Of a DNA stretch of 64,000 nt, positions 28,812 to 38,373 are shown in pieces. This DNA is from Nitrospiraceae bacterium. Lineage in GTDB: Bacteria; Nitrospirota; Nitrospiria; Nitrospirales; Nitrospiraceae. The notes beneath the pieces were generated by a model, which worked only from the letters and a program-made list of their open reading frames with translations, searched no databases and was not told the origin of the DNA. The stretch is from the NCBI GenBank assembly GCA_035623075.1, contig DASPUC010000026.1, positions 62,001-126,000 of the forward strand, written 5' to 3'. The number at the start of each line of letters is the position of its first letter. Within the stretch, counting starts at the first letter, position 1. The position numbers and the translations under genes are program-made.

Positions 28812-29429
28812 ATGACGGAAAAACGACTGAACTTCGCGCTCATTGCCCTCGCCCTCGTCCTTGTGACTGGGTGCGCGAAACCACCCACAGAGCAAATCGA
28901 GGCAGCGGAAAAGGCCGTAGCAGAGGCTCAACAAAGCGGCGCTGCCACCTATGTGGCAGAGGAATACACAAAGCTCGAAGGTGCCTTGTCCGCTCTTAAG
29001 AAGGAAGTGGCCGACCAAGATACAAAGTTTGCGTTGCTGCGGGACTACGGAAAGGCCGAACAACTGGCCATTGCAGCGAAGACGGATGCGGAGCGAGTCA
29101 AGGGAGAAGCGGAAAAGAAGAGAGAAGAAGCAAAGACTGCCGCGTTACAAGCCCAGCAAGCCGCTCAAGAATCAGTCAGGGTCACGCTCGACCTCGTGGC
29201 GAAAGCCCCCGCTGGCAAAGACCGGGCGGCATTGGAGGCAATCAAGGCTGACGCCGACGCGCTGAAAGCTTCCTTGAACCAAGTCCAAATAGCGATCGAC
29301 AAAGCCGACTATCAAGCGGCTCAGAAACAGGCGGAAGCGATTCGCGAGAAAAGTGCTGCGGTCTCTCATGAAATCGAAACCGCGTTGGCCAAAATCGGCA
29401 AGGGGAAAGCACCGGCGAAAAAGAAATAA
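28812..29429 (+). CDS. helical lipoprotein (DUF4398-like)
   Basis: The 205-residue protein has a lipoprotein signal (NFALIALALVLVTGCAKPP; the lipobox VTGC places the lipidated cysteine at about residue 21). An almost entirely helical Ala/Lys/Glu-rich body follows: AAEKAVAEAQQSG, then YVAEEYTKLEGALSALKKEV and a long coiled coil (GEAEKKREEAKTAALQAQQAAQ). The pattern matches DUF4398, seen near cell-envelope enzymes. It precedes two L,D-transpeptidases in the same direction. A tether or scaffold role is inference. Confidence 0.75.
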   Translation: MTEKRLNFALIALALVLVTGCAKPPTEQIEAAEKAVAEAQQSGAATYVAEEYTKLEGALSALKKEVADQDTKFALLRDYGKAEQLAIAAKTDAERVKGEAEKKREEAKTAALQAQQAAQESVRVTLDLVAKAPAGKDRAALEAIKADADALKASLNQVQIAIDKADYQAAQKQAEAIREKSAAVSHEIETALAKIGKGKAPAKKK

Positions 29430-29441
29430 GCCAGGCAGCTT

Positions 29442-30587
29442 ATGACGAAGCATCAACGACTCATGTATTCGTTCGCATCCGGATGTGTGTTCCTCGTCTT
29501 GGTGGTAATCTTGACCGCCTGTACGGAGGCCGTGCCACAAGATGTGGTCGAAGCGATTGAATCAATTGATCGAAACCTCATGGACCTGCGGGCCGCGGAA
29601 CTGGCACCCGATGACTATAGCCGATTTGCCCATCAATGGATAGCCCTCAAGGCTCGTGTTGAAGCCGAAGAAGACCTCATCCACTGGCCATGGGAACCCA
29701 ATGAACTCGATCTGGCCCTTCGAAAGCTCTACGAAGAAGGCATCCAGACAGTCGCACGGGTCGCAGATCAACGCAAGGTGCTCCGAGAGACAGCTGAACA
29801 CAAGCTTACCGCTGTCGAGAATCGTTTCCAGGTTCTAACCGACCAGGTGGGAGCAATCGATAGCCGACTTGTCCTCGGTCAACAGTTGATCGAAACCGAC
29901 CTCCTCGTTAAGCAGGCACGAGCATTTTTTGAAGATGGAAAATTCGAGCGATCAATCGAGGCATCTGACAAGGCTGGACAGATGCTCACCTCCCAGGCCA
30001 CCGTGTTGAGCAACGAGTTAGGGCGGTACGCCGATCACGGCCGGATTGGCCGATGGCAACGGATGGCGAAGGATACGATTGCATGGTCACAACGCCACCA
30101 CACGAGTGCGATCATCGTGAGCAAGGCCGACCGTGTGCTGACCCTCTACAAGAACGGCCAGAAGGTGCTATCATACCCGGTGCGACTTGGGTTCAATGGA
30201 ATCCGCGAGAAACGATACCAGGGAGACGGCGCTACGCCGGAAGGACGTTATCACATCACGGGTAAGCGCGGGCAGGGGCAAACTCAGTTTTATCGGGCCT
30301 TGCTGCTCGATTACCCGAATGAGGAAGATCGCCGCCGGTTTCACTCGGCACGGAAGACCGGACTGATTCCAGCATCAAAAGGAATCGGTGGACAGATCGA
30401 GATCCATGGAGTCGAGAACGAGCTGATGGCGCAAACGTTGGGCTGCGTGATGCTCGAAAACGCCCAGATGGTCTATCTGTACGACCGAGTCGAGAAGGGA
30501 ACTCCCGTGACCATCGTTGGAGCCCTCCACGAGCACAATTCTGTTGCCGAAGCGCTCGCCAATCTTGGACAGCGGAACACTATCTGA
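29442..30587 (+). CDS. L,D-transpeptidase with N-terminal helical domain, lipoprotein
   Basis: The 381-residue protein begins with a lipoprotein signal (FLVLVVILTACTEAV). A helical N-terminal half includes LAPDDYSRFAHQWIALKARVEAEE, similar in pattern to the lipoprotein encoded before it. The C-terminal YkuD domain has SAIIVSKADRVLTLYKNGQKVLSYPVRLG, the HG of IEIHGVEN and a TLGCVMLEN segment that holds the likely catalytic cysteine in place of the more common SHGC motif. Such enzymes cross-link peptidoglycan (3-3) or attach proteins to it. It ends 10 bases before the next L,D-transpeptidase. Confidence 0.85.
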   Translation: MTKHQRLMYSFASGCVFLVLVVILTACTEAVPQDVVEAIESIDRNLMDLRAAELAPDDYSRFAHQWIALKARVEAEEDLIHWPWEPNELDLALRKLYEEGIQTVARVADQRKVLRETAEHKLTAVENRFQVLTDQVGAIDSRLVLGQQLIETDLLVKQARAFFEDGKFERSIEASDKAGQMLTSQATVLSNELGRYADHGRIGRWQRMAKDTIAWSQRHHTSAIIVSKADRVLTLYKNGQKVLSYPVRLGFNGIREKRYQGDGATPEGRYHITGKRGQGQTQFYRALLLDYPNEEDRRRFHSARKTGLIPASKGIGGQIEIHGVENELMAQTLGCVMLENAQMVYLYDRVEKGTPVTIVGALHEHNSVAEALANLGQRNTI

Positions 30588-30596
30588 GCAAGCCAT

Positions 30597-31235
30597 ATGA
30601 TGAAACAGGTGATACAGACTCTGTACCCCGGATTGATCAGCCTGGTGCTTCTTCTCACCTTGGCCCCAAGCAGCGGACTCTCGTCGCCAGATGCCTCGGC
30701 TGCTCCCCCCAAACCAACTGATCCAGCTACCTTACGGCAACTCCAAGGCCGTTACTATTCGCTCAGTAGACAGCTCGCTCAATTGATGCCGGGTCAACCC
30801 TATATCCTGGTCGATACTGCGCGTAACCACTTGTACATCCGACACCGTGACCGTGTCATGCTCGACGCGCTAGCCTCGACCGGGAGTGGCACCATTTTGG
30901 ATAAGCCTGGCGAGGCCCAGAGCCAATGGGTCTTTGACACACCGCGAGGCGAGTTTTTCGTCCAATCGAAACTCACGAATCCCGTGTGGGTGAAACCTGA
31001 CTGGGCCTTCATTGAAGAAGGTCTCGCCGTCCCCAAGAACCAAGCGGAACGGATGGAGCCAGGCGTCCTCGGAGAGTATGCGCTCGGATTTGGCAAGGGC
31101 TATTTCATCCATGGCACGCTTTACACTAGACTACTCGGGAAAAATGTGACCCACGGGTGCATTCGACTCAACGACGAGGATCTCAAGAGTGTCTATCGGC
31201 TTGCAAAGGTCGGTACGCCGATCATGATTTTCTAA
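30597..31235 (+). CDS. L,D-transpeptidase (YkuD family)
   Basis: The 212-residue protein has a signal peptide (LYPGLISLVLLLTLAPSSG). The YkuD fold follows: QPYILVDTARNHLYIRHRDRVML, then FFVQSKLTNPVWVKPDWAFIEEG, and the catalytic motif YFIHGTLYTRLLGKNVTHGCIRLNDED with the catalytic Cys in HGCIRL. It is a classical periplasmic L,D-transpeptidase that acts on peptidoglycan tetrapeptides. ATG 30597 or 30600 both fit. It is the middle of three related genes. Confidence 0.93.
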   Translation: MMKQVIQTLYPGLISLVLLLTLAPSSGLSSPDASAAPPKPTDPATLRQLQGRYYSLSRQLAQLMPGQPYILVDTARNHLYIRHRDRVMLDALASTGSGTILDKPGEAQSQWVFDTPRGEFFVQSKLTNPVWVKPDWAFIEEGLAVPKNQAERMEPGVLGEYALGFGKGYFIHGTLYTRLLGKNVTHGCIRLNDEDLKSVYRLAKVGTPIMIF

Positions 31236-31260
31236 CCAGCTGCGGCCCAACGCAGCCTCC

Positions 31261-31899
31261 ATGACGTTCATCCCCTCTCTCTTTTCTCTCATTCTGACTT
31301 TGATTCCGATGACATCGACTGTTGACCCTTCATCGCGACCGTTTGTGGATGTCACCGACGCGGCGGCACTCCAAGAAGCCACACGGGTTCTTGCCGAAGA
31401 AGTGAAGGTAGCTGCTCGGCCTCAGACCTACGTGCTCATCGATCTCCCTGCAAATACTATCTTGCTCAAAGGCCGCGGCATAGAACTCCACCGGATTCCG
31501 ATCAAGCACTGGAGCACTTCGGATCAGCATGAACTCATCATGACCTTTCGATTAAAGGAACGTCCTCTTGTCACCCGTCGGAAGATCGACCCTTCAATCA
31601 GTCCCGAACAGGAACCGATCTCCTTGGCTGACATGCCAACGGCCTATTCTCTGCAATTTACTCCGGCATTGACGATTACACTCGATTCCTATGGGCAAGC
31701 GAGTCTTTGGGGAATGGCAGCGCACTTCGTGAGGCAATGGTGGAGACTGGTCATCAAATGGTGGCGTGCGATCTGGACTGAAGCTAATTCCGCTGTCGCA
31801 CCCGAGCTTGACCTCACCGTGAGCGTCGATGATGCACAATCATTGGCCTGGATGCTAACCGATGGCATGCCGGTGCTCATTCGCCGACCCATCCACTAG
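31261..31899 (+). CDS. L,D-transpeptidase-like protein without catalytic Cys
   Basis: The 212-residue protein follows the enzyme encoded just upstream and resembles it in outline: an N-terminal hydrophobic leader, then YVLIDLPANTILLKGRGIELHRIPI as in the opening strands of the YkuD fold, and a C-terminal LTVSVDDAQSLAWMLTDGMPVLIRR that matches the enzyme's CIRLNDEDLKSVYRLAKVGTPIMIF segment. The HGC motif is replaced by L-T, so the catalytic cysteine is missing. It also has Trp-rich AHFVRQWWRLVIKWWRAIW. It is probably a non-catalytic partner or a degenerate paralogue. Confidence 0.7.
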   Translation: MTFIPSLFSLILTLIPMTSTVDPSSRPFVDVTDAAALQEATRVLAEEVKVAARPQTYVLIDLPANTILLKGRGIELHRIPIKHWSTSDQHELIMTFRLKERPLVTRRKIDPSISPEQEPISLADMPTAYSLQFTPALTITLDSYGQASLWGMAAHFVRQWWRLVIKWWRAIWTEANSAVAPELDLTVSVDDAQSLAWMLTDGMPVLIRRPIH

Positions 31900-32376
31900 G
31901 TTCTTGAAGCCATTCGCGTTTACACGATAGAAACTTACCGTGCGTTCGACTCCACGATTAAAACCTCCTCGTACGGACATGTCGCTGCTCATTTCGGTCA
32001 TATCCCGAGTTGCTGAACTTCGATACCTGAATAAAGGACCTCAGGGCCGCACCTCATTCTCGTCTTCCTTGGTCGAAACATTTTTCGATCGTGATCAGCT
32101 CGCCACCTGCACGCCTTCGATTATGGCGATCCCACGAAACCTCCCGCTGATCCCTGGGTGTGATTGAGGGGGCGACTGTGGTAGTGTTTCTGATCGCTGG
32201 ATCGAATAAAGCCGAAAGGTGAAGACAGTTCTTGAAGCCGGTATGGACTCCGGTCGTATACTGCTGAGCTCTCTCATGACAAAGACAGCGGAATGCCTCT
32301 TGTGACCAGTAAATTACCCCGCAGCGGGGATCTCACGATTGAGTCAGCATAGATTGCGCTCTGCGAGGAAGAAGAG
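31900..32376. other. intergenic region without supported genes
   Basis: The stretch runs from the envelope cluster to glk. The 75-codon frame at 31940-32167 has no ribosome site or recognisable sequence, and I do not count it as a gene. There is a short inverted pair (ccccgc/gcgggg near 32318) but no promoter with both hexamers. The GGAAGAAGAG just before 32377 is the ribosome site of glk. Confidence 0.4.
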
Positions 32377-33441
32377 ATGATCCTGGCCGGAGACATCGGT
32401 GGCACCAAAACTCACCTCGCACTGTATGAATGGTCGACGGAACGGGTCGAGCCGGTGCGATTGGAGACATTCCACAGCGCCGATTACGCCTCATTGGAAG
32501 AGATGCTGGCGGAATTCCTGGTCCCACCAAAACCTTCGACATCTGTCGACGAACTCGGGCAAGCCAAAGTCGAGCCCGAAGAACCTCCTTCACCGCCCAA
32601 GCCGGACGAACGGATGACGATCAAAAGTGCCTGTTTCGGTGTGGCCGGGCCTGTGATTGAGAACAAGAGCCATACGACGAATCTACCCTGGTTCGTCGAC
32701 GGCACCTCGCTGGCAAAGCGATTCGATATTCCACACGTTCGCCTACTCAACGACCTCGAGGCGATGGCCAACGGGATTCTGCTCCTCCGTCCCGATGAAC
32801 TGTTCACGTTGAATGCCGGTACGCCACTATCCCAGAAACAGGCGATCGCGCTCATCGCTGCGGGAACCGGGTTGGGAGAATGTATTCTTTATTGGGACGG
32901 GACAAAGTATCGGCCCATGCCTTCTGAGGGAGGCCACGCAGATTTCGCACCCAACAGTGACATCGAGATTGAATTGTTACGGCATGTTCGCACACAGTAC
33001 CTGCATGTCAGCTATGAGCGAGTATTGTCTGGCCCTGGTCTCCACACCATCTACGAATATCTCCGCGATACAAAGAAAAATGAACCGACATGGCTGGCGG
33101 AGAAGATCAAGACCGGTGATCCATCGGCGGAAATCGCGGAGGCCGGCCTGAAAGGCCAGGCTGAGATCGCCAAACAAACACTCGATCTCTTCGCCTCGAT
33201 CTATGGGGCTGAAGCAGGGAATCTGACTCTCAAAGCGATGGCGATCAACGGCATCTATCTTGGAGGGGGGATAGCCCCTAAACTCCTTCCCAAATTGAAG
33301 GACGGAACCTTCATGAAAGCGTTCACGAACAAAGGGCGATACAAGCGCCAGATGAGCAGTATCCCCGTTTACGTCGTCATGAATCAGCGGACGGGTCTCA
33401 TCGGTGCTGCATCCATTGCCGCAGAGTTGGCCCAGGCATGA
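32377..33441 (+). CDS. glk: glucokinase
   Basis: This 354-residue ROK/Glk-type kinase has MILAGDIGGTKTHLALYEW as the phosphate-binding site. It also has SACFGVAGPV, the LLNDLEAMANGI motif and the EGGHADFAPNSDIEIELL signature with the catalytic aspartate region, plus the C-terminal NGIYLGGGIAPK. It phosphorylates glucose with ATP. Between residues 50 and 85 there is a Pro/Glu-rich insertion (PPKPSTSVDELGQAKVEPEE...PKPDER) not present in typical Glk. The stop overlaps the rpiA start by ATGA. Confidence 0.92.
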   Translation: MILAGDIGGTKTHLALYEWSTERVEPVRLETFHSADYASLEEMLAEFLVPPKPSTSVDELGQAKVEPEEPPSPPKPDERMTIKSACFGVAGPVIENKSHTTNLPWFVDGTSLAKRFDIPHVRLLNDLEAMANGILLLRPDELFTLNAGTPLSQKQAIALIAAGTGLGECILYWDGTKYRPMPSEGGHADFAPNSDIEIELLRHVRTQYLHVSYERVLSGPGLHTIYEYLRDTKKNEPTWLAEKIKTGDPSAEIAEAGLKGQAEIAKQTLDLFASIYGAEAGNLTLKAMAINGIYLGGGIAPKLLPKLKDGTFMKAFTNKGRYKRQMSSIPVYVVMNQRTGLIGAASIAAELAQA

Positions 33442-34136
33442 CCATCATTGATTCCGATTCATTGAAACGCATGGCGGCGCTTAAGGCCGTCGACTACGTC
33501 AAGGACGGCATGGTCGTCGGACTCGGGACCGGTTCAACCGCCAGGCACATGGTGGTAGCACTGGGAGAGAAGGTACGAGCCGGGATGAAACTACGCGGTG
33601 TCCCGACCTCCCACGAGACAGCGGAATTGGCCATGAAGTGTGGAATTCCGCTTATCGACACCGAAAACACCTGGACGACCGATGTGGCGATCGACGGGGC
33701 TGACCAAGTGGACCCACACTTCAACCTGATCAAAGGGGGCGGAGGCGCTTTGCTCAAAGAAAAAATCGTTGCGGCATCCGCCAGGCAATTTATCGTGTTG
33801 GTGGACCATACCAAACGGGTGCCAGTGCTCGGTCACTCGTTTCCCCTTCCGGTCGAGGTGATTCCCTTTGGCTGGGGAAACACGGCTCGTGCCATCGAAA
33901 CCCTCACGAAGAGTCACGTGGTACTGCGACAACGGAACGGCGCTCCGTACGAGACAGAAGCAGGACATTTCATCGTAGATGTGCACCTCGCACGGATCGA
34001 CAACCCGCGCGAGCTCGAAATTCACCTCAATGAGATTCCCGGCGTTGTTGAAACGGGACTGTTTGTTGGTCGGACCGATTTATTGATCGTCGGCACACCG
34101 CAGGGAGTCGAGACGCACCGAGCCGTGAGGACATGA
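33438..34136 (+). CDS. rpiA: ribose-5-phosphate isomerase A
   Basis: RpiA interconverts ribose 5-phosphate and ribulose 5-phosphate. The 232-residue protein has KDGMVVGLGTGSTARHMV and DVAIDGADQVDPHFNLIKGGGGALLKEK (the acidic and lysine active residues). The VLVDHTKRVPVLG and FPLPVEVIPFGWGNTAR segments follow. The start overlaps the glk stop by 4 bases and its own stop overlaps the next gene by 4 bases. Confidence 0.96.
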   Translation: MTIIDSDSLKRMAALKAVDYVKDGMVVGLGTGSTARHMVVALGEKVRAGMKLRGVPTSHETAELAMKCGIPLIDTENTWTTDVAIDGADQVDPHFNLIKGGGGALLKEKIVAASARQFIVLVDHTKRVPVLGHSFPLPVEVIPFGWGNTARAIETLTKSHVVLRQRNGAPYETEAGHFIVDVHLARIDNPRELEIHLNEIPGVVETGLFVGRTDLLIVGTPQGVETHRAVRT

Positions 34137-36898
34137 GTGAGCCCATCAGCAGACGAGACTCGCTTCGATCCATCGTGCGGCGTGCACGGTCTCTGCTGGC
34201 GATTCCTGCATTGAATGCCTTTGGCCTTGTTCTTCCCTCATCACCAACCACGCTCATCACCGAACGACCGAAAGGTGAAGATATGAAGCATGTTTCTCCA
34301 TCGCAGGCTGTCGATCCATATCGGCTTCCTCGGCACGTCGTGCCAACCCGGTACGACCTTCAACTTGAGCCGAATTTCAAGACGGCAACGTTCTTCGGAG
34401 AAGAAACGGTCACGGTGACGATCACGCAGCCAACCGCTGAGATTCTGCTCAATGCCGCCGAACTTACCATCCGAGCTGCTTCGCTTCGGGCAACGGATGG
34501 AACCAGTTACACCGCCACGACGATCGAACTCGACGATACGTTACAACGCTGCAGGCTTGCCTTCGCGACCTCTCTTACGCCGGGGACGTGGACCCTTCGA
34601 CTGACTTTCGCCGGCGTCTTGAACGATAAACTCCGGGGATTCTACCGGAGCACGTATAGGGACCGGACGGGCACGACCCATTCGATCGCGGCCACGCAAT
34701 TTGAAGCCACCGACGCGCGCCGCGCCTTTCCCTGCTGGGATGAACCGGATTTTAAGGCTGTGTTTGCCGCTACCTTAATCGTTGATCCATCGCTCACCGC
34801 GGTCTCCAATACTCCGATTACCTCCGCGAGCGTCGAGAACGGGAAGAAGATTGTCCGATTCTCAGACACGATCAGAATGTCCACCTACCTTGTGGCCTTC
34901 ATCGTTGGAACCCTCGAATCGACCGATCCAACGATGGTTGGTCAGACTCCGATCCGCCTTTGGGCGATCCCAGGGAAAACCCACCTCGCACACTTCGGAC
35001 AGGACATTGCGGCAGCTTCGCTCTCATTCTTCGAACGGTACTATGACATTCCATATCCTGGCCGCAAACTCGACCTTCTCGCCATTCCGGATTTCGCGTC
35101 GGGCGCGATGGAGAATCTTGGGGCGATCACGTTTCGAGAGACGGCGCTCCTTGTAGATCAACGCGCTGCCACCCATGCAGAGCTGGAGCGGGTCGCCGAC
35201 GTTGTCGCCCATGAGAACGCCCATATGTGGTTCGGCGACCTCGTGACCATGTCCTGGTGGAACGGATTGTGGCTCAATGAAGCCTTTGCCACCTTCATGG
35301 AAATGTTGGCGGTCGACGCCTGGAAACCGGAATGGAAACGCTGGGAGTCGTTCAGCATGTCACGTGCCGCAGCCTTCTCGGTCGACGGGCTTCAGAACAC
35401 GAGACCGATTGAATATCCGGTTCGCGCTCCGAAAGACGCGGAGGCGATGTTCGATGTGTTGACGTATGAAAAGGGGGCTTCGGTGTTGCGAATGCTGGAG
35501 CAGCACATCGGCCCAACGGTGTTCCGGAACGGAGTGCGTGATTACTTGCGAACGCACGCCTACGGCAACGCCGATACGAAAGACCTCTGGATCTCACTGG
35601 GCCAAGTGGCGAAACAACCGGTGCCGGAATTAATGGAGGGATGGATTTTCCAGCCCGGTTTTCCACTTGTCACCGCCAGCGTCAATCAGTCGTCTGAGCT
35701 GGTTTTGACCCAACAACGTTTCAATTACCTCGATGATGGGCAGTCACAACACGCGCGAGGACAGCGGTGGCATATTCCGGTTCAAATGCGAGTCGTCATT
35801 GGAGACAAACCCACCACCTCACGCCTGCTCTTGGAAGAGACAGAAGCACGATTCCCCGTGCCGAGCGAGTTCGATTCTCTGTTCCTCAACGAGGGTGGAC
35901 ATGGGTTCTACCGAGTCCGTTACGCGCCCGATCTCTTGGCTCGCCTCTTGAAAACCGGGCTCGACAAACTGGCTGCTGTGGAACGGTTTGCGCTGATCAA
36001 CGATGCATGGGCCATTACCATCGCCGGACTCATGCCGATCACCGAGTATCTCGACCTCGCGGCGCAGTTCGCGACCGACCGCGACAAGAACGTGTGGGCC
36101 CTCATGTTAAACTCCTTCGCATTTTTGAACCGTCTCATCGATTCGGACGTACGGCCGGCGTTGGAATCCCTGGTACGGCAACGAGTGAGCCCCGCCGTTA
36201 TGGACATCGGCTGGACGCCGAAACGAGGAGAATCCGAACTCACTGGACAACTACGAAGCGAATTGATCACGGCGCTCGGGAAACTCGGAAACGATCCGCT
36301 GACCCAGCAGCGCGCGGCAGAACTCTATGCTGCGTTCAAAACAAACCCGGCGGCGATCCACCCTGATCTGGTCCCCGCCGTCGTGTCGACTCTGGCATTT
36401 ACGGGTGACCAAGCCCGTTACGAGGAATTTACTGAACGGTTCCGTACTGCCTCGACCCCGCAAGAAGAGCGCCGCTACCTGTTTTCGCTGGCAGAGTTCC
36501 GACACAAGCCGTTGTTGGAGCAGACGCTGGCGCGCACGCTGAACGGGGAAACTCGAACTCAGGATGCTCCGTTCCTGATCAGCGCCGTCATGGGCAACGT
36601 CCACGGACGCGAGCTGGCATGGGCCTTCGTCAAAAACAATTGGGATCAGATGGATCGGCTCTTTCCGAAACAAGGCCTGCGTCGCATGTGCGGCGGCATC
36701 GCTGCATTGACAACACCGGAACTTGAACGAGATGTCCATGCGTTCTTCACGTCCCGCAAGATCGATCTGGGCGGAAAAACGCTGGACCAGTACCTGGAAC
36801 AGTTAAGGATCGCGGTGAACATGCAGGAGCGAGATAGAAAGCAGCTGTATGACTATCTGCTCGCATTCGCCGATCGGGCAGCAGGAGCACGATTGTGA
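34133..36898 (+). CDS. M1-family aminopeptidase (PepN-like)
   Basis: The 921-residue zinc aminopeptidase has the GAMENLGAITFRE exopeptidase motif and the zinc site HENAH with the third ligand in WLNEAFA. The first domain is a beta-sandwich (YDLQLEPNFKTATFFGEETVTV), and the long C-terminal helical domain completes the M1 layout. Two starts are possible. ATG 34133 overlaps rpiA and adds about 50 residues with RRDSLRSIVRRARSLLAI, a weak export-like leader. ATG 34283 has AAGGTGAAG upstream. Both fit the family. Confidence 0.93.
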   Translation: MSEPISRRDSLRSIVRRARSLLAIPALNAFGLVLPSSPTTLITERPKGEDMKHVSPSQAVDPYRLPRHVVPTRYDLQLEPNFKTATFFGEETVTVTITQPTAEILLNAAELTIRAASLRATDGTSYTATTIELDDTLQRCRLAFATSLTPGTWTLRLTFAGVLNDKLRGFYRSTYRDRTGTTHSIAATQFEATDARRAFPCWDEPDFKAVFAATLIVDPSLTAVSNTPITSASVENGKKIVRFSDTIRMSTYLVAFIVGTLESTDPTMVGQTPIRLWAIPGKTHLAHFGQDIAAASLSFFERYYDIPYPGRKLDLLAIPDFASGAMENLGAITFRETALLVDQRAATHAELERVADVVAHENAHMWFGDLVTMSWWNGLWLNEAFATFMEMLAVDAWKPEWKRWESFSMSRAAAFSVDGLQNTRPIEYPVRAPKDAEAMFDVLTYEKGASVLRMLEQHIGPTVFRNGVRDYLRTHAYGNADTKDLWISLGQVAKQPVPELMEGWIFQPGFPLVTASVNQSSELVLTQQRFNYLDDGQSQHARGQRWHIPVQMRVVIGDKPTTSRLLLEETEARFPVPSEFDSLFLNEGGHGFYRVRYAPDLLARLLKTGLDKLAAVERFALINDAWAITIAGLMPITEYLDLAAQFATDRDKNVWALMLNSFAFLNRLIDSDVRPALESLVRQRVSPAVMDIGWTPKRGESELTGQLRSELITALGKLGNDPLTQQRAAELYAAFKTNPAAIHPDLVPAVVSTLAFTGDQARYEEFTERFRTASTPQEERRYLFSLAEFRHKPLLEQTLARTLNGETRTQDAPFLISAVMGNVHGRELAWAFVKNNWDQMDRLFPKQGLRRMCGGIAALTTPELERDVHAFFTSRKIDLGGKTLDQYLEQLRIAVNMQERDRKQLYDYLLAFADRAAGARL

Positions 36899-37155
36899 CC
36901 AATCAGATTGAGTTTTTGAGATACCCTGGCCGCGATATAACTAGTTTCGGGAAGGACGCCAAGGGGAAATCTATCTCATGACGATAAAAGGAAACATCTT
37001 TCACGTCGTCCCTTACTGACCCGTCAGACCTCTCCTGCGCAAATCCCATCAAATGGCACGACAGAATTGAATGAAGCTTGTAAGAAGCCGCATTGCCTCT
37101 GCTATCTTCAGCTCTTATATTTTACATCCTTCAGCCATTCCTAGGATCGACGTTT

Positions 37156-38373
37156 ATGTGGTGCTACCGTCGCTCCAGAATCACCACACTTCTTGGTCAG
37201 CTGCTGGTTGTATTTGCTATCCCACTCACTGGATGCGGTGGTGGAAGCAACTCAGATAACGGCACCACACAGGGCGGGGGGCCGCCACCGTCGGTCAGCC
37301 TTAAACTGCAAACCGTTCGGACAGGATTCTCGGCTCTCACCTTCTTGACCGCACCACCGAATGACAACGCACGCCTCTTCGTGGTCGAGCAAGCAGGGCG
37401 GATTCAGATTCTCGATCGGATGACCGGAACTCCCAATCCAACCCCGTTCATCGATTTCACTTTAATGGCCCCCTCGCCAATCTCCAGCGGGGGTGAACGA
37501 GGCCTGTTAGGATTGGCCTTTGATCCCAGCTACAACGCAAACAAGCAGTTCTACGTCTTCTACACCGACCAGTCCGGCAATCCGACTGTCGCTCGGTACA
37601 TGCGAAACGCTCTGAATCCTGATCTGGCCGATCAGTCGACCGGTGTGGTGATCGTGTCCGTCTCCCATCCTATTAATACGAGCAACCACAACGGCGGGAT
37701 GCTTGCGTTTGGACCGGATGGTTGTCTATATGCCTCAGTCGGCGATGGTGGCACTGGGGGCGCGCCGGCCCAGATTACCGGCTCGTTGCTCGGGAAGATC
37801 CTGCGGTTGAACCCCAATGCCCCTAGACCGCCAGCAGCCTGTACGAACTCTGGGCCGAACCCCTTTGGAAACGAAGTCTGGAGCTATGGACTTCGAAATC
37901 TCTTTCGATTTTCGTTCGATCGTGGAACGAAGAATCTTTTTATCGCAGACGTGGGAGAAAGCACAGAAGAGGAAATCGATATTGCGACCGGGCTTCTGGC
38001 TGGAGCAGGAGTGAATTATGGATGGAACATTATGGAGGGATTTCTGTGCTTTCCGAGCCTTTCACCCTGCCCACCACCAGCTGGTCTAACGTTACCAGTA
38101 CTTGAGTATGATCACAGTCAAGGCTGCGCCATTATAGGCGGTTACGTATATCGAGGATCGGTTATTCCCGCGCTCCCGGGAACCTATTTCTACGGTGACC
38201 TCTGTTCCGGGTTTGTCCGAAGCTTTCGTTTCGTCGGTGGACAGGTTACTGAACAAAATGAGTGGCCGCTTCTTGCTCCCGGCGGCAGCATTACGAGCTT
38301 CGGCGAGGATGCTCAGGGGGAACTTTACATCCTGACGTCGCAAGGAAGCTTGTTTCGGATAGTCCCCAACTGA
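37156..38373 (+). CDS. PQQ-type sugar dehydrogenase-like lipoprotein (GSDH family)
   Basis: The 405-residue protein has a lipoprotein signal (LLGQLLVVFAIPLTGCGGG, lipobox LTGC). It then forms a six-bladed beta-propeller of the glucose/sorbosone dehydrogenase type: ARLFVVEQAGRIQILDR, RGLLGLAFDPSYNANKQFYVFYTD, MLAFGPDGCLYASVGDGG and the VWSYGLRNLFRFSFDR motif of PQQ-binding members. Whether PQQ is bound cannot be verified. ATG 37156 starts the lipoprotein signal; a longer frame to 37093 is possible. It stands alone downstream of the aminopeptidase. Confidence 0.82.
   Translation: MWCYRRSRITTLLGQLLVVFAIPLTGCGGGSNSDNGTTQGGGPPPSVSLKLQTVRTGFSALTFLTAPPNDNARLFVVEQAGRIQILDRMTGTPNPTPFIDFTLMAPSPISSGGERGLLGLAFDPSYNANKQFYVFYTDQSGNPTVARYMRNALNPDLADQSTGVVIVSVSHPINTSNHNGGMLAFGPDGCLYASVGDGGTGGAPAQITGSLLGKILRLNPNAPRPPAACTNSGPNPFGNEVWSYGLRNLFRFSFDRGTKNLFIADVGESTEEEIDIATGLLAGAGVNYGWNIMEGFLCFPSLSPCPPPAGLTLPVLEYDHSQGCAIIGGYVYRGSVIPALPGTYFYGDLCSGFVRSFRFVGGQVTEQNEWPLLAPGGSITSFGEDAQGELYILTSQGSLFRIVPN

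Noticed and set aside
31940-32167. 75-codon open frame between the envelope cluster and glk
   Set aside because: No ribosome site, no known motif and no conservation evidence.
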